32,622 nt of DNA, from assembly GCA_018677555.1 (NCBI GenBank), contig JAHHOT010000258.1, forward strand, positions 1 to 32,622, in the 5' to 3' direction. This DNA comes from Gammaproteobacteria bacterium (GTDB lineage Bacteria; Pseudomonadota; Gammaproteobacteria; Steroidobacterales; Woeseiaceae). A model generated the notes under the pieces. That model saw only the letters and a program-made list of their open reading frames with translations, did not search any database and had not been told where the DNA came from. This document shows positions 6,373 to 15,297 of the stretch, piece by piece (the first letter of the stretch is position 1; each line of letters begins with the position of its first letter). Position numbers and translations under genes: made by a program.

Positions 6373-8694
6373 ATGTATCAGATCAGGAAAGCGGCCGTCA
6401 TTGGTGCGGGAACCATGGGGCTCGGCATCGCCGGCCAGCTTGCAAACGCCGGTATCGAAGTGGTATTGCTCGACGTGCCGGCGGCGGGCGACAACAGGAA
6501 CGCTATTGCCGAACGCGCTATCGAGCGACTGCTGGACAAAAACCAGCCCGGACTGCTGCACGATGACTTCGCAAGACGCATTACCATCGGCAATATTGAG
6601 GACGACCTGGGCAAAGTCGCGGACGCCGACTGGATCGCCGAGGCTGTGGTTGAGCGCCTGGACATCAAGAAGGCCTTGTACAGGCAGATCGATGCAGTAA
6701 GAAAACCGGGTTCGATCGTCTCGTCGAATACATCGACGATCCCCATTCGCCTGTTGGTGGAAGGTATGCCGCGCGAATTCCAGGCGGAATTCGCAATAAC
6801 GCACTTCTTCAATCCGGTGCGTTACATGCACTTGCTTGAGCTGGTGCGGGGCGAACACACCCGCCAGGAAGTGATGGACTGCCTCGACCGTTTCTGCGAG
6901 GAACGTCTCGGCAAAGGCATCGTGATTTGCAATGACACTCCCGGATTTCTCGGCAACCGGGTGGGTGTGTTCGCCATTCAAACCGCGTTGCACCAGGCGT
7001 TTCACCTGGGGCTGACTCCGGAAGAGGCAGATTCAATATTCGGCCGGCCAATGGGAATTCCGAAAACCGGGGTCTTCGGACTATACGACCTGATCGGTAT
7101 TGACCTGATGAGTGACGTTGCCAGAAGCCTGGTGAATATCCTCCCCGACAGCGATGTTTTTCACAAGGTCTCCGCAGAGATTCCGCTGATGCGCCGCATG
7201 ATTGACGCGGGGCATCTCGGTAACAAGGGCAAAAAGGGCGGCTTCTACCGGGCTGACCCCGCCGGCCGCAACGATCGGCAGACGCTGGACTTCGACAGCT
7301 TTCGCTATCGTCCTTACGATCGAAACCGGCCTGACGTTGCGGTCAAAGCGGAACAAGCCGGCGATTTTACGCTGCTTCTCGACAGCGACGACAAGTACGG
7401 CCGCTACGCCTGGGAATTGCTGGCGAGCACGCTGAGCTATGCCGTCGCGCTTGTGCCTGATGTCAACGAATCGCTGGTCGCCATCGATGACGCCATGAAG
7501 CTCGGTTATAACTGGCTGCAGGGCCCGTTCGAGATGATCGACGCAATCGGGGTCGACCGGTTCACGGACCGCCTGCGCAGCGACGGGCGGACCATTCCCC
7601 CGTTCCTGGAACTTGCGGCCGGAAAATCGTTCTATCGCGTGGACGGTGTCACGCTGCAGTACCTGGCCGCGGATGGCCATTACAGGAAGTTGCGGCGACC
7701 GGCGGGTGTCACGCGCTTTGGCGAAGTGCGTCAGACGCTCACGCCGCAGTTCGAGAACGCCGTCGCCAGCTATTTCGTATTGCCGCGGGACATCGGGCTG
7801 ATCGAGTTTCACAGCAAAGCCAACACACTTGATGGCGATTCGATGCAGCTTATTGCGGACGCACTGCAGGACGCGACCAACAGGACGCGCGGGCTCGTCA
7901 TTCACAACGACGCACAGCACTTTTCCTGTGGTGTGAACCTCGAAGGCGTGCTCGCGCATATTCTTGCCGGCGACTGGGAGGGTCTCGACGCATTTCTGGA
8001 CCACTTCCAGCAGACCTGCCTGTCGCTGCGCCACGCGGAAATTCCGGTGGTCGCGGCGCCGTCCGGTTTGTCGCTGGGCGGTGGTTTCGAGGTTGTTCTG
8101 CACACGGACAAAGTCATTTTTCACGCGAACTCGGTCACCGGACTGGTGGAATCCCTGGTCGGCCTCGTGCCCGGCGGTGGCGGCGTGAAGGAAATCCTTT
8201 ACCGTTTCGTCGACCATCGTGGCGATGCCGAAAAGGCTGCATGGGACGCGTTTATGAATGTCGGTTATGGCAAAACGGCGTCGTCGCCGCTAAAGGCCGC
8301 GCCGTTGATGATGTTTCGTGAAGGCATTGACGAGTACGTGATGAATCGTGATCGCCTGCTCGACACCGCCTGCGCGGCCGTGGATGACCTGGCGCCGGCG
8401 TATGCGCCCGAGCGGCGCGGTGCCTTGCCAATGGTCGGTCGTAACGTGTACCAGGATATGCTGCGCTGGCTCGAAAAAACCGGCGACAAGGGCCAGCTCA
8501 CGCCGCACGACGTCACCACCGGCTCGCAGGTCGCAATGATCGTCACGGGCGGCGACGTCGACTCCGGGACGCCGATGACGGAAAACGATATTTGCGACCT
8601 CGAAAGGAAAGCCTTCGTCAGTCTGGCGCAGACGGCAGAAACGAGAGCCCGTGTTGAGCACATGCTCAAATTCGGTTCGCCGCTGCGAAACTAG
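6373..8694 (+). CDS. fadN: FadN-type bifunctional 3-hydroxyacyl-CoA dehydrogenase / enoyl-CoA hydratase-like protein
   Basis: A 773-residue beta-oxidation protein. Residues 5-190 form the NAD-binding 3-hydroxyacyl-CoA dehydrogenase domain (GAGTMGLGIA at 11-20; catalytic-type H144 in ITHFFNPVR; NDTPGFLGNR). The dehydrogenase C-terminal domain follows, then a crotonase-like half with GLSLGGGFEV and LVESLVGLVPGGGG, where the two acidic residues expected in the hydratase can be placed. The order dehydrogenase first, hydratase last is that of FadN and is the reverse of FadB/FadJ. It would act in the cytoplasm, converting enoyl-CoA through hydroxyacyl-CoA to 3-ketoacyl-CoA. No thiolase (FadA/FadI) or acyl-CoA dehydrogenase is adjacent, which is unusual for this family. 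No strong ribosome site is seen at ATG 6373. Confidence 0.85.
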   Translation: MYQIRKAAVIGAGTMGLGIAGQLANAGIEVVLLDVPAAGDNRNAIAERAIERLLDKNQPGLLHDDFARRITIGNIEDDLGKVADADWIAEAVVERLDIKKALYRQIDAVRKPGSIVSSNTSTIPIRLLVEGMPREFQAEFAITHFFNPVRYMHLLELVRGEHTRQEVMDCLDRFCEERLGKGIVICNDTPGFLGNRVGVFAIQTALHQAFHLGLTPEEADSIFGRPMGIPKTGVFGLYDLIGIDLMSDVARSLVNILPDSDVFHKVSAEIPLMRRMIDAGHLGNKGKKGGFYRADPAGRNDRQTLDFDSFRYRPYDRNRPDVAVKAEQAGDFTLLLDSDDKYGRYAWELLASTLSYAVALVPDVNESLVAIDDAMKLGYNWLQGPFEMIDAIGVDRFTDRLRSDGRTIPPFLELAAGKSFYRVDGVTLQYLAADGHYRKLRRPAGVTRFGEVRQTLTPQFENAVASYFVLPRDIGLIEFHSKANTLDGDSMQLIADALQDATNRTRGLVIHNDAQHFSCGVNLEGVLAHILAGDWEGLDAFLDHFQQTCLSLRHAEIPVVAAPSGLSLGGGFEVVLHTDKVIFHANSVTGLVESLVGLVPGGGGVKEILYRFVDHRGDAEKAAWDAFMNVGYGKTASSPLKAAPLMMFREGIDEYVMNRDRLLDTACAAVDDLAPAYAPERRGALPMVGRNVYQDMLRWLEKTGDKGQLTPHDVTTGSQVAMIVTGGDVDSGTPMTENDICDLERKAFVSLAQTAETRARVEHMLKFGSPLRN

Positions 8695-8811
8695 CGCCAC
8701 CGCAATTCCTGTTACAAACGGATACACAGTCTCACAATCCTGAAACCTTTCGTCTTGCTCCGGAGGCTAGGATCGGCGCTCTTACATAACGCCTGACCCG
8801 AGGAGAACAAC

Positions 8812-9948
8812 ATGAGACGAGCGATGCAGGCAGTAGCGATATTCGCTGCGACCCTGATTTTGCCCCTGAGCGCCTCAGCCGATCATTACTCGCGCACGAT
8901 TACCGACATCGTCGCGGCGAGCGGCGGGAAATTCGACAAGAACGACCACGACTTCGACATTCTGCTGAACGCGGTCATTGCGGCCGATTTGGCCGGTGCC
9001 CTGGCCGATCCCTACGCGGACCTGACGGTCTTCGCACCAAATGACGATGCGTTCATCCGCCTCGCCCGCAATCTTGGCTACAAGGGCGGTAACGAAGCCG
9101 AAGCTTACGACGTGATCGTAGCCGCATTGACGGAGCTGAGCGGCGGCAATCCCATACCGCTGCTGAGGAATATCCTTCTGTACCACGTATCAGCCGGATC
9201 CAAGTACGTCAAGGAAGTGTCGAAATCCGGCGGCATTGATACGCTGCTGGAAGGTGCGACCGTACTGCCCGCGAGAACGACGCTGCTGGACAACGACCCG
9301 GACCTGAAGGACGCCCGGATCATCAAGAAGGCAAGTAACATCAGGGCGAAGAACGGCATTATCCACGTCATCACGCGTGTCATGATTCCGCTGGACATCC
9401 TGAATCCGGATAAGTCGTCGTTGCCGACGATTACCGACATCGTCGTTGCAAGCGGTGGCGTCTTCGACCACAACAAGGCGGACTACGATATCCTCCTGAA
9501 TGCCGTACTCGCAGCCGGCCTGGCGGACGCGCTGAACAACCCGCATGACAGCCTCACGGTACTCGCGCCGAATGACAAAGCGTTCATCAAGACGGCACGC
9601 GATCTCGGCTACCACGGCGATGACGAAGCCGGTGCGTTTGCGTTCATCGTGGCAGCACTCACGGAGCTCGGTGGTGGCGATCCAATCCCGCTGTTGACCG
9701 CGATCCTCCAGTACCACGTGTTGCCTGCAGCGCAGACGAACAAGCAGGTCCTGGAGTCTGACTACGTGGACACCCTCCTCGGTGCGGTGATCTACCCGGA
9801 CGCGCGGAAGCGCACGCTGGGTGACAACGAGCCGACCTTGCGCGATCCGTTCATCTACGTATTCAAGTTCGACAACATCCGCGCGTCGAACGGTTTCGTC
9901 CAGACCATCGGACGAGTGTTGATCCCGGTAGATCTCTCCACGCTCTGA
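8812..9948 (+). CDS. Secreted protein with two fasciclin (FAS1) domains
   Basis: A 378-residue protein with a Sec signal ending around ASADH, then two homologous FAS1 domains (about 28-200 and 205-378). Each begins TITDIV(A/V)ASGG and has an LTV(F/L)APND core, a YHV strand and a closing NG(I/F)...I..V..PLDI/PVDL segment. FAS1 domains mediate adhesion or matrix contacts at the cell surface. The domains resemble each other closely even at DNA level, indicating internal duplication. GAGGAGAAC sits just upstream of ATG 8812. The gene stands alone, followed by a strong intrinsic terminator. Confidence 0.85.
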   Translation: MRRAMQAVAIFAATLILPLSASADHYSRTITDIVAASGGKFDKNDHDFDILLNAVIAADLAGALADPYADLTVFAPNDDAFIRLARNLGYKGGNEAEAYDVIVAALTELSGGNPIPLLRNILLYHVSAGSKYVKEVSKSGGIDTLLEGATVLPARTTLLDNDPDLKDARIIKKASNIRAKNGIIHVITRVMIPLDILNPDKSSLPTITDIVVASGGVFDHNKADYDILLNAVLAAGLADALNNPHDSLTVLAPNDKAFIKTARDLGYHGDDEAGAFAFIVAALTELGGGDPIPLLTAILQYHVLPAAQTNKQVLESDYVDTLLGAVIYPDARKRTLGDNEPTLRDPFIYVFKFDNIRASNGFVQTIGRVLIPVDLSTL

Positions 9949-9977
9949 TCGTTCCCCCAAGCGATAGAGCTGCTCTG

Positions 9978-10006
9978 AAGGCCCCGGCAGACCGGGGCCT
10001 TTTTTT
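9978..10006 (+). terminator. Intrinsic terminator after the fasciclin gene
   Basis: A perfect 9-10 bp stem (AAGGCCCCGG pairing with CCGGGGCCTT) with a 4-base loop runs into seven or more T residues. It lies 30 bases after the fasciclin stop codon and separates that gene from the DUF502 gene. Confidence 0.92.
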
Positions 10007-10160
10007 CGCCCGGCCGAAACGCGGCGGCGGTGGCGTCCGTCTGTGCCGCGCGGTATGGATCGCTTCCCCGGAGTCGTGACAAACACGGCGTGCAGCGCCG
10101 CTGGGCCTCGCGCTACACTTCTGACTCATACCCGCAACAACAGCAGCACGGAGTCGACGC

Positions 10161-10763
10161 ATGCGAAAGCTACCTGGATTTATCAAGACCACGGCGATTG
10201 GCGGCCTGCTGGTTATCGTGCCGATCTCAATCGGCCTGTTCGTTTTGGCACAGCTTTATATCGCCATCGTCAGTTTCGTGCGCGGTTTCGTCGATGCGCT
10301 GCCCGGTGACCTGCAGAACTCGGCGGGACTGATTTTCCTGCTCACCTTGTTGACTCTGATCGGGTTTTGCTTTCTGACCGGATTGATCGTCAGGACCCGA
10401 TTGGGTGTTGCCGTTCGCCGCTGGGCAAAGCGAAACATCGCCAATCGCATACCCATGTACAATGCACTGACGAGTCTTACCAAACGAGTCGTCGGTGTCG
10501 ATGGTGCGCAGTTCGCCCCGATTGAAGTCGACTTGTTCGGCTCCGACGCGCGCTTGCTCGGCTTTCTGATCGAGAAGCTACCCGACGATCGCTGCGCCGT
10601 GTATGTGCCGTCTGCGCCGCTCGTGACTGCCGGCCAGGTGTACCTGGTACCCGCTTCCAGGGTAACGGCCATGGGCGCGAAAATGGGCGATGCGATGGCG
10701 GTCGTTTCGCAGTGGGGCGTCGATGCGCGCTCGTTGTACACGAGGTCGCAACCCGCCTCCTAG
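10161..10763 (+). CDS. DUF502 family membrane protein
   Basis: A 200-residue protein with two membrane segments (about 12-38 and 52-76) followed by a soluble domain. The N-terminus LPGFIKTTAIGGLLVIVPI, the NRIPMYNALTSL stretch and the central LFGS...LGFLIE...VYVPSAP segment are typical of DUF502. The function is unknown. In other bacteria the family is often found as single genes near aminoacyl-tRNA ligase or phosphatase genes. A weak GGAG precedes ATG 10161. No operon partner is seen here. Confidence 0.85.
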   Translation: MRKLPGFIKTTAIGGLLVIVPISIGLFVLAQLYIAIVSFVRGFVDALPGDLQNSAGLIFLLTLLTLIGFCFLTGLIVRTRLGVAVRRWAKRNIANRIPMYNALTSLTKRVVGVDGAQFAPIEVDLFGSDARLLGFLIEKLPDDRCAVYVPSAPLVTAGQVYLVPASRVTAMGAKMGDAMAVVSQWGVDARSLYTRSQPAS

Positions 10764-10888
10764 CGCGCGGGATACTGCAATCAAATGCGCGGCCAGGCGA
10801 CCTCTCGACACCGTGGTCGAACCAGGGTCTCTGCACGAACCGCCCGTGTTGCCGGCAACGTGCTTGCTGCGCGCAATTCGAACTGCGA

Positions 10889-13800
10889 CTAGCGCTCGTC
10901 CCAGGAGGGCGGCCTGCCGGGTGTCCACGGGCCGCCAAGTGACTCGAGCCGTGACTCGAGAGCCTCGAGGTCACCGCGAACTGCATTGATGCGCGGCAAC
11001 ACTGCGGCGAACTCGTCAGCCGCAATCCGGTAGGAGTCCTCGTAGAAGTCGGGCACTGGCGAACGCGTTTCGAGCAACCATCGATACACCGTGCCGGCGC
11101 GCCTCGACACTGACCAGGGTACCGCCTCGTTGCGCGACGAAACGGTGCTGTCACCGTTCAGCACGACATTGATGTCTGCAAGCTGCGCAGACAGGTCACG
11201 AGCGGCCTGGGCATCTGCTTCGGTCGCACCTGCTGTGTCCGCGATACCGGTCTTCACGTGGGCTACGCGATTCTCCAACTCGGCGACATGTTTGATTGCG
11301 CCCTGTACCGCGCGGTGAAGGCCGCCTGCCTTGCGCTGAAATGCCCGGACCGCCTCCGGATCGTTACTGGTCTCGGGGCTTTGCGCCAACGACCTGACGG
11401 TAAAGCTCTCCGGCCCGTCAAGCTCGGTAAGACGCCCCTGGCGGCGGGCGGCGAGCGTTACCGAGTACTCGCCCGGGACGACAAGAGGACCGCGCGGCGG
11501 CGTTGCCCAGTACGGTATGAAATCGGGTTTCTCGAGCGACACCGGGTCCGGGGCGGGATGCCGCAGATCCCACGCGCTGCGGTGAAGGCCCGTCTCGGTC
11601 TCGCCGCTCAGCTGCCGCACGACATTGCCGCTCGCATCCTTTACGACGAAGATAATCGCGGGATCCTCCTCACGGTCTTCTGCGCGCAACGCATCCCAGG
11701 TCGGGTAGGGTGTGTCTTTACCCTCTTTCTCCGCCTCGATCTCTGCCTTGCGCCGTGCTTTGGCCTGCGTCTCGAGGCCGTCGCGCAGGTGATAAGTAAA
11801 AATCGCGCCGAACGGCGGGTTGGGTGCTGAAAAAAACTCCGCGCCCATCGATCCCTTCTCGCGACCGTCCCACAGGTCGCCTTCGACGTAAAGCCACGGA
11901 TCCTTTACCTCGAACAGTGTTGCAGGAGTTTCGGCAAGTGCGGCGACGTTCGTGCGAAGCGGCGAGTAGTCATCGAGAATGTATATGCCGCGGCCGAACG
12001 TGCCCACAACGAGGTCAGTCTCGCGACGCTGAATCTCGAGGTCGCGCACTGAAATCGTCGGGAACTTACCGCGGAGTTGATGCCAGTTCTCGCCACGGTC
12101 CTGCGTGAAGAACAGGCCGAACTCCGTACCCACGAAAAGCAGGTTCGGATCCACATGGTCTTCCGCAATGGTGTGCGCCGATCCTCTCACCGGCAGGTTA
12201 CCGCTGATCAGGGCCCAGCTTTCGCCGCGATTGTCGGAACGCAATACGTAAGGCTTGTGGTCACCTCGTTTGTGATTGTCGATCACTGCGTAGGCGACGT
12301 CCACGTCGTGCACTGAAGCGACGATATCCTCGACCAGTGACATATCCGGCACGCCACGGAATTTGTCGACCCGATCCCAGGACTCGCCACCGTCCTGCGT
12401 CACGCTGATGACGCCGTCGTCGGTGCCGACATAGATGAGGCCTTCCAGCAGCGGGCTTTCGCTGAGGCCGATTGCGCTGCCGTACATCGACGTCGCATCG
12501 TTTTTGGCGACCGTATCGACACTCCAGACGCGTCCCATGACGTCGAGTTCGTTGCGATCCAGTTGCCTCGTCAGATCCGGGCTGATTGTCCGCCAGTTGT
12601 TGCCGCGATCGTCGGACTGGAACAGTTTCTCTGCCGCGTAGAATATTCGCTGGCCGTTGTGCGGACTGACCAGCAGCGGCGTGCTCCAGTTCCATTTGTA
12701 CTGTTGTTCGCCGGCGGCAGGATGCGGCGCGATGAAAACGCGCTCCTGCGTGCGCCTGTCATAGCGCGCGAGACCGCCGTATTGATACTGGGTGTAAATG
12801 ATATTGGGATCGTCGGGATCGAATTGCGGCTTGTAGCCGTCTCCGCCCAGAATGATCGTCCAGTCGGAATTCGTAATGCCGTGGATGACGGTCGTGCGCG
12901 ACGGTGCACAGAGCGAGTTGTTGTCCTGCGTGCCGCCGCAAACGTTATAGAAGGGCTCTGCATTGTCCGGTTGAATACGATAAAACTGCGCAATGGACAG
13001 GTTGCGTACGTGCCGCCAGGTGTCGCCGCGATCGTAGCTTTCGTAGATGCCGCCATCGCCACCGATGATGATGTGCGCCGTGTTGTCCGGGTCGATCCAC
13101 AACGCATGATCGTCGACGTGCCGCCAGTCGAGGCCCAGCCGCGACCAGGTCTTGCCGCCGTCTTCGGAAATATGGGTGAATGTGTCCGGCACATAGAGAC
13201 GGTCGGGGTTTTGCGGGTCGACAACGAGCTCGTTGTAGTACTGCCCGCTCGTGGTCATATGATCGGATCGTTTGTGCCACGAAGCGCCAAAATCCGTCGA
13301 ACGGTATATGCCCTGTTCCTCGGGGTCGTTCGCTTCGATGATGGCATAGATCATGTCCGGCTCGGTCGGAGCGCCGGCCAGACCGATCCGCCCCATGTGA
13401 TCTGACGGTAATCCGGAAGTGACCTCGCGCCAGGTGATTCCGCCGTCGGTCGATTTATGAATTGCACTGCCGGGCCCGCCGTTGATCAGCACCCATACAT
13501 GGCGCCGGCGCTGATAACTCGAAGCAACGATGTTGTTGCTGTCACGCGGGTCAACCACGAACTCGTTAATGCCGGTATTCTCGTCGACAGTGAGTATTGC
13601 GTTCCACGTCGCGCCGCCGTCGGTCGATTTATACAATCCGCGATCCCCACCCGGGCTCCACAAGGGCCCCTGGGCAGCCACGAGTACGGTGTTCGAATCG
13701 CCGGGATCTATCCAGATCTGGCTTATGTGTCCCGATTCGCGCAGACCCATGTTGCTCCAGGACTTACCGCCGTCGGTCGATTTATACACACCATCACCGA

Positions 13801-14170
13801 AGGCAACGCTGCGTTGCGCGTTGTTCTCGCCGGTGCCAACCCATACCGTATTCGGGTCGTCTGGATCCAGCGTCACAACGCCGATTGCGTAAGAGCCCTC
13901 GTTCTCGAACAACGCCGTCCAGGTGATGCCGTTGTTTTCCGTTTTCCACAGGTTTCCCGACGCGGTCGCCGCGAAAAATTCGTGCTTGCGATCCGGGTGA
14001 AACGCAAAATCCGAAATTCGGCCGGAAGTTATCGCCGGCCCGATCGGGCGTAGCTCGAGGCCCTTGAAGCCGTGATCGGCAAGGTCGTCGCTATTCTCCT
14101 GTGCGGCGACCGGCGCAACGCAAACCAGCGATATCACCACGATTGTGGCAACAACTTGCAGGCGATACAT
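10889..14170 (-). CDS. Large secreted Asp-box (sortilin/BNR-like) beta-propeller protein
   Basis: A 1093-residue exported protein with a Sec signal ending around PVAAQE. At least ten Asp-box motifs (S/T-x-D-x-G-x-x-W) are visible, for example STDGGKSW, STDGGATW, SEDGGKTW, TQDGGESW and TQDRGENW, spread over roughly residues 40-720. This is the layout of sortilin/VPS10-type or exo-sialidase-like propellers with about ten blades. The last ~350 residues form a different region with charged helices, after an Ig-like stretch containing PGEYSVTLAARR. Such proteins are often annotated as glycosyl hydrolases, but I see no catalytic residues that would prove it. The start ATG 14170 follows AAGGAG with a 5-base gap. 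It is transcribed divergently from the membrane protein at 14431. Confidence 0.8.
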   Translation of the reverse strand: MYRLQVVATIVVISLVCVAPVAAQENSDDLADHGFKGLELRPIGPAITSGRISDFAFHPDRKHEFFAATASGNLWKTENNGITWTALFENEGSYAIGVVTLDPDDPNTVWVGTGENNAQRSVAFGDGVYKSTDGGKSWSNMGLRESGHISQIWIDPGDSNTVLVAAQGPLWSPGGDRGLYKSTDGGATWNAILTVDENTGINEFVVDPRDSNNIVASSYQRRRHVWVLINGGPGSAIHKSTDGGITWREVTSGLPSDHMGRIGLAGAPTEPDMIYAIIEANDPEEQGIYRSTDFGASWHKRSDHMTTSGQYYNELVVDPQNPDRLYVPDTFTHISEDGGKTWSRLGLDWRHVDDHALWIDPDNTAHIIIGGDGGIYESYDRGDTWRHVRNLSIAQFYRIQPDNAEPFYNVCGGTQDNNSLCAPSRTTVIHGITNSDWTIILGGDGYKPQFDPDDPNIIYTQYQYGGLARYDRRTQERVFIAPHPAAGEQQYKWNWSTPLLVSPHNGQRIFYAAEKLFQSDDRGNNWRTISPDLTRQLDRNELDVMGRVWSVDTVAKNDATSMYGSAIGLSESPLLEGLIYVGTDDGVISVTQDGGESWDRVDKFRGVPDMSLVEDIVASVHDVDVAYAVIDNHKRGDHKPYVLRSDNRGESWALISGNLPVRGSAHTIAEDHVDPNLLFVGTEFGLFFTQDRGENWHQLRGKFPTISVRDLEIQRRETDLVVGTFGRGIYILDDYSPLRTNVAALAETPATLFEVKDPWLYVEGDLWDGREKGSMGAEFFSAPNPPFGAIFTYHLRDGLETQAKARRKAEIEAEKEGKDTPYPTWDALRAEDREEDPAIIFVVKDASGNVVRQLSGETETGLHRSAWDLRHPAPDPVSLEKPDFIPYWATPPRGPLVVPGEYSVTLAARRQGRLTELDGPESFTVRSLAQSPETSNDPEAVRAFQRKAGGLHRAVQGAIKHVAELENRVAHVKTGIADTAGATEADAQAARDLSAQLADINVVLNGDSTVSSRNEAVPWSVSRRAGTVYRWLLETRSPVPDFYEDSYRIAADEFAAVLPRINAVRGDLEALESRLESLGGPWTPGRPPSWDER
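13440..13785 (-). repeat. Three identical 19-base copies inside the Asp-box gene
   Basis: The plus-strand 19-mer CCGCCGTCGGTCGATTTAT occurs at 13440-13458, 13614-13632 and 13767-13785. Each encodes the start of an Asp-box (IYKSTDGG-type). Other Asp-boxes in the gene use different codons, so these three neighbouring blades look recently duplicated or homogenised. Confidence 0.8.
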
Positions 14171-14430
14171 GGGTGCTCCTTTAGCTGTTCTTATTGGTGG
14201 CATGCTCGAGCGCGGCGGTCGACGCGCTCTTACTAAGCCTCGCACGTGCGCCCGGCGGATCCGATGATACATCATGTCGGTCCGCAGGCTGTCGTAACGG
14301 GAGACGCTGCGCCCCGGAAGCGGCAGCGTGAACGGAAATACGCCTGTGTTACGCTGCATTGATTTTCATGCGAGACCGGGTGCTGGCCGCATCCGCGGCG
14401 GCGGGCTGCCCACGTTGGAGAAAAGACCAA

Positions 14431-15297
14431 ATGACCCTTCCGAGGTCGTTGAGCGTTGCCATTGCTGTCTTCGCACTGCATGTTGGCTTGCTGTTCCTGC
14501 CGCCGATCCCGCCGGATATCCGCGGGTCCCTGTGGTCACACCTGCTCGTTCTCGTGTTTCTCATTGCATCGGCAATGGCCGTGTCAGGCTGTTACACGAC
14601 GATTCTGTCGGCCTGGCTTGCGAATTCTGCCGGCAGGCGGCTGTTGATCATTGTCGCGACCCTGGCCGTCGCCGGATTCGTCGGCGTCGTGATTTACAGC
14701 CTGGCACAGCCGCTTTTCGTCCGCTTTTCGGCGGAGGAGGGCGTGTGGGAGCCGCTCAGCACCGTGGCTTATCTTGCGGCGGGCATCCTGTTGCTCAAGA
14801 CCGCTTGGCGCTTTGCCGATATGGTGCTGCGCCGGCATCTCATTTTTTACAGTGCGCTGTACTTTTTTTTATTTCTGGAAGAGATCAACTATCTCGAAAT
14901 ATTCGGCGGCATGCTGCCGCGAGTCGATGGTCTTTATCTCGGGGCGGTGCACGACGTTGTCAATCTGTGGGCAAAAGGTGCCATCCCGCCAATGGTGCTC
15001 GGGCTGATGACATCGGCCGCGCTCCTGCTGGCGATCGCGTTGTGGCGATTGAAGTTCCTGCAACCTGCGCGACTTCTCCGTGACATCGGCGTTTTTGGCG
15101 GCGCCTGCCTGGTGGCCGGCGTATCGCTGATCGCTGTCGCATTGGGCATCGAGGCACATTACGTTCCGTGGCCTGCAGGCGTGCAAAAACCGGAAGAACT
15201 GGTCGAGCTGACGGGCGCGATCTGTCTGCTCGCATTCGCGCTGGAGATCGCGGCAGGCTACTACCGTCGATCCGGCAACGGCCCGGCGTCAGGCTGA
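14431..15297 (+). CDS. Polytopic membrane protein of unknown function
   Basis: A 288-residue protein with about eight predicted membrane helices, starting almost directly with one (residues 8-25). I do not recognise the family. A notable feature is an acidic, polar stretch in the middle (FLEEINYLEIFGG) between helices, followed by HDVVNLW, which could form a functional site. I chose ATG 14431 because GGAGA lies 9 bases upstream; the in-frame ATG at 14359 would add a basic, non-membrane leader with no ribosome site. Its 3' end overlaps the convergent PAP2 phosphatase gene by 9 bases. Confidence 0.65.
   Translation: MTLPRSLSVAIAVFALHVGLLFLPPIPPDIRGSLWSHLLVLVFLIASAMAVSGCYTTILSAWLANSAGRRLLIIVATLAVAGFVGVVIYSLAQPLFVRFSAEEGVWEPLSTVAYLAAGILLLKTAWRFADMVLRRHLIFYSALYFFLFLEEINYLEIFGGMLPRVDGLYLGAVHDVVNLWAKGAIPPMVLGLMTSAALLLAIALWRLKFLQPARLLRDIGVFGGACLVAGVSLIAVALGIEAHYVPWPAGVQKPEELVELTGAICLLAFALEIAAGYYRRSGNGPASG

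Noticed and set aside
8736-8760. ECF-like TGAAAC ... CGTCT promoter before the fasciclin gene
   Set aside because: The two elements are only about 5 bases apart, far short of the 16-17 bases needed.
10246-10261. Second sigma-54-like TTGGCACAGC sequence in the DUF502 gene
   Set aside because: The -12 TTGC element is missing and it lies inside coding sequence.
12563-13405. 280-residue plus-strand frame inside the Asp-box gene
   Set aside because: It is a shadow of the minus-strand gene, which carries repeated Asp-box motifs across this stretch; no ribosome site or recognisable domain.
14264-14275. ATGAT-AC-ATCAT palindrome in the divergent region near 14270
   Set aside because: It is short and isolated, with no second copy or promoter context to support an operator.
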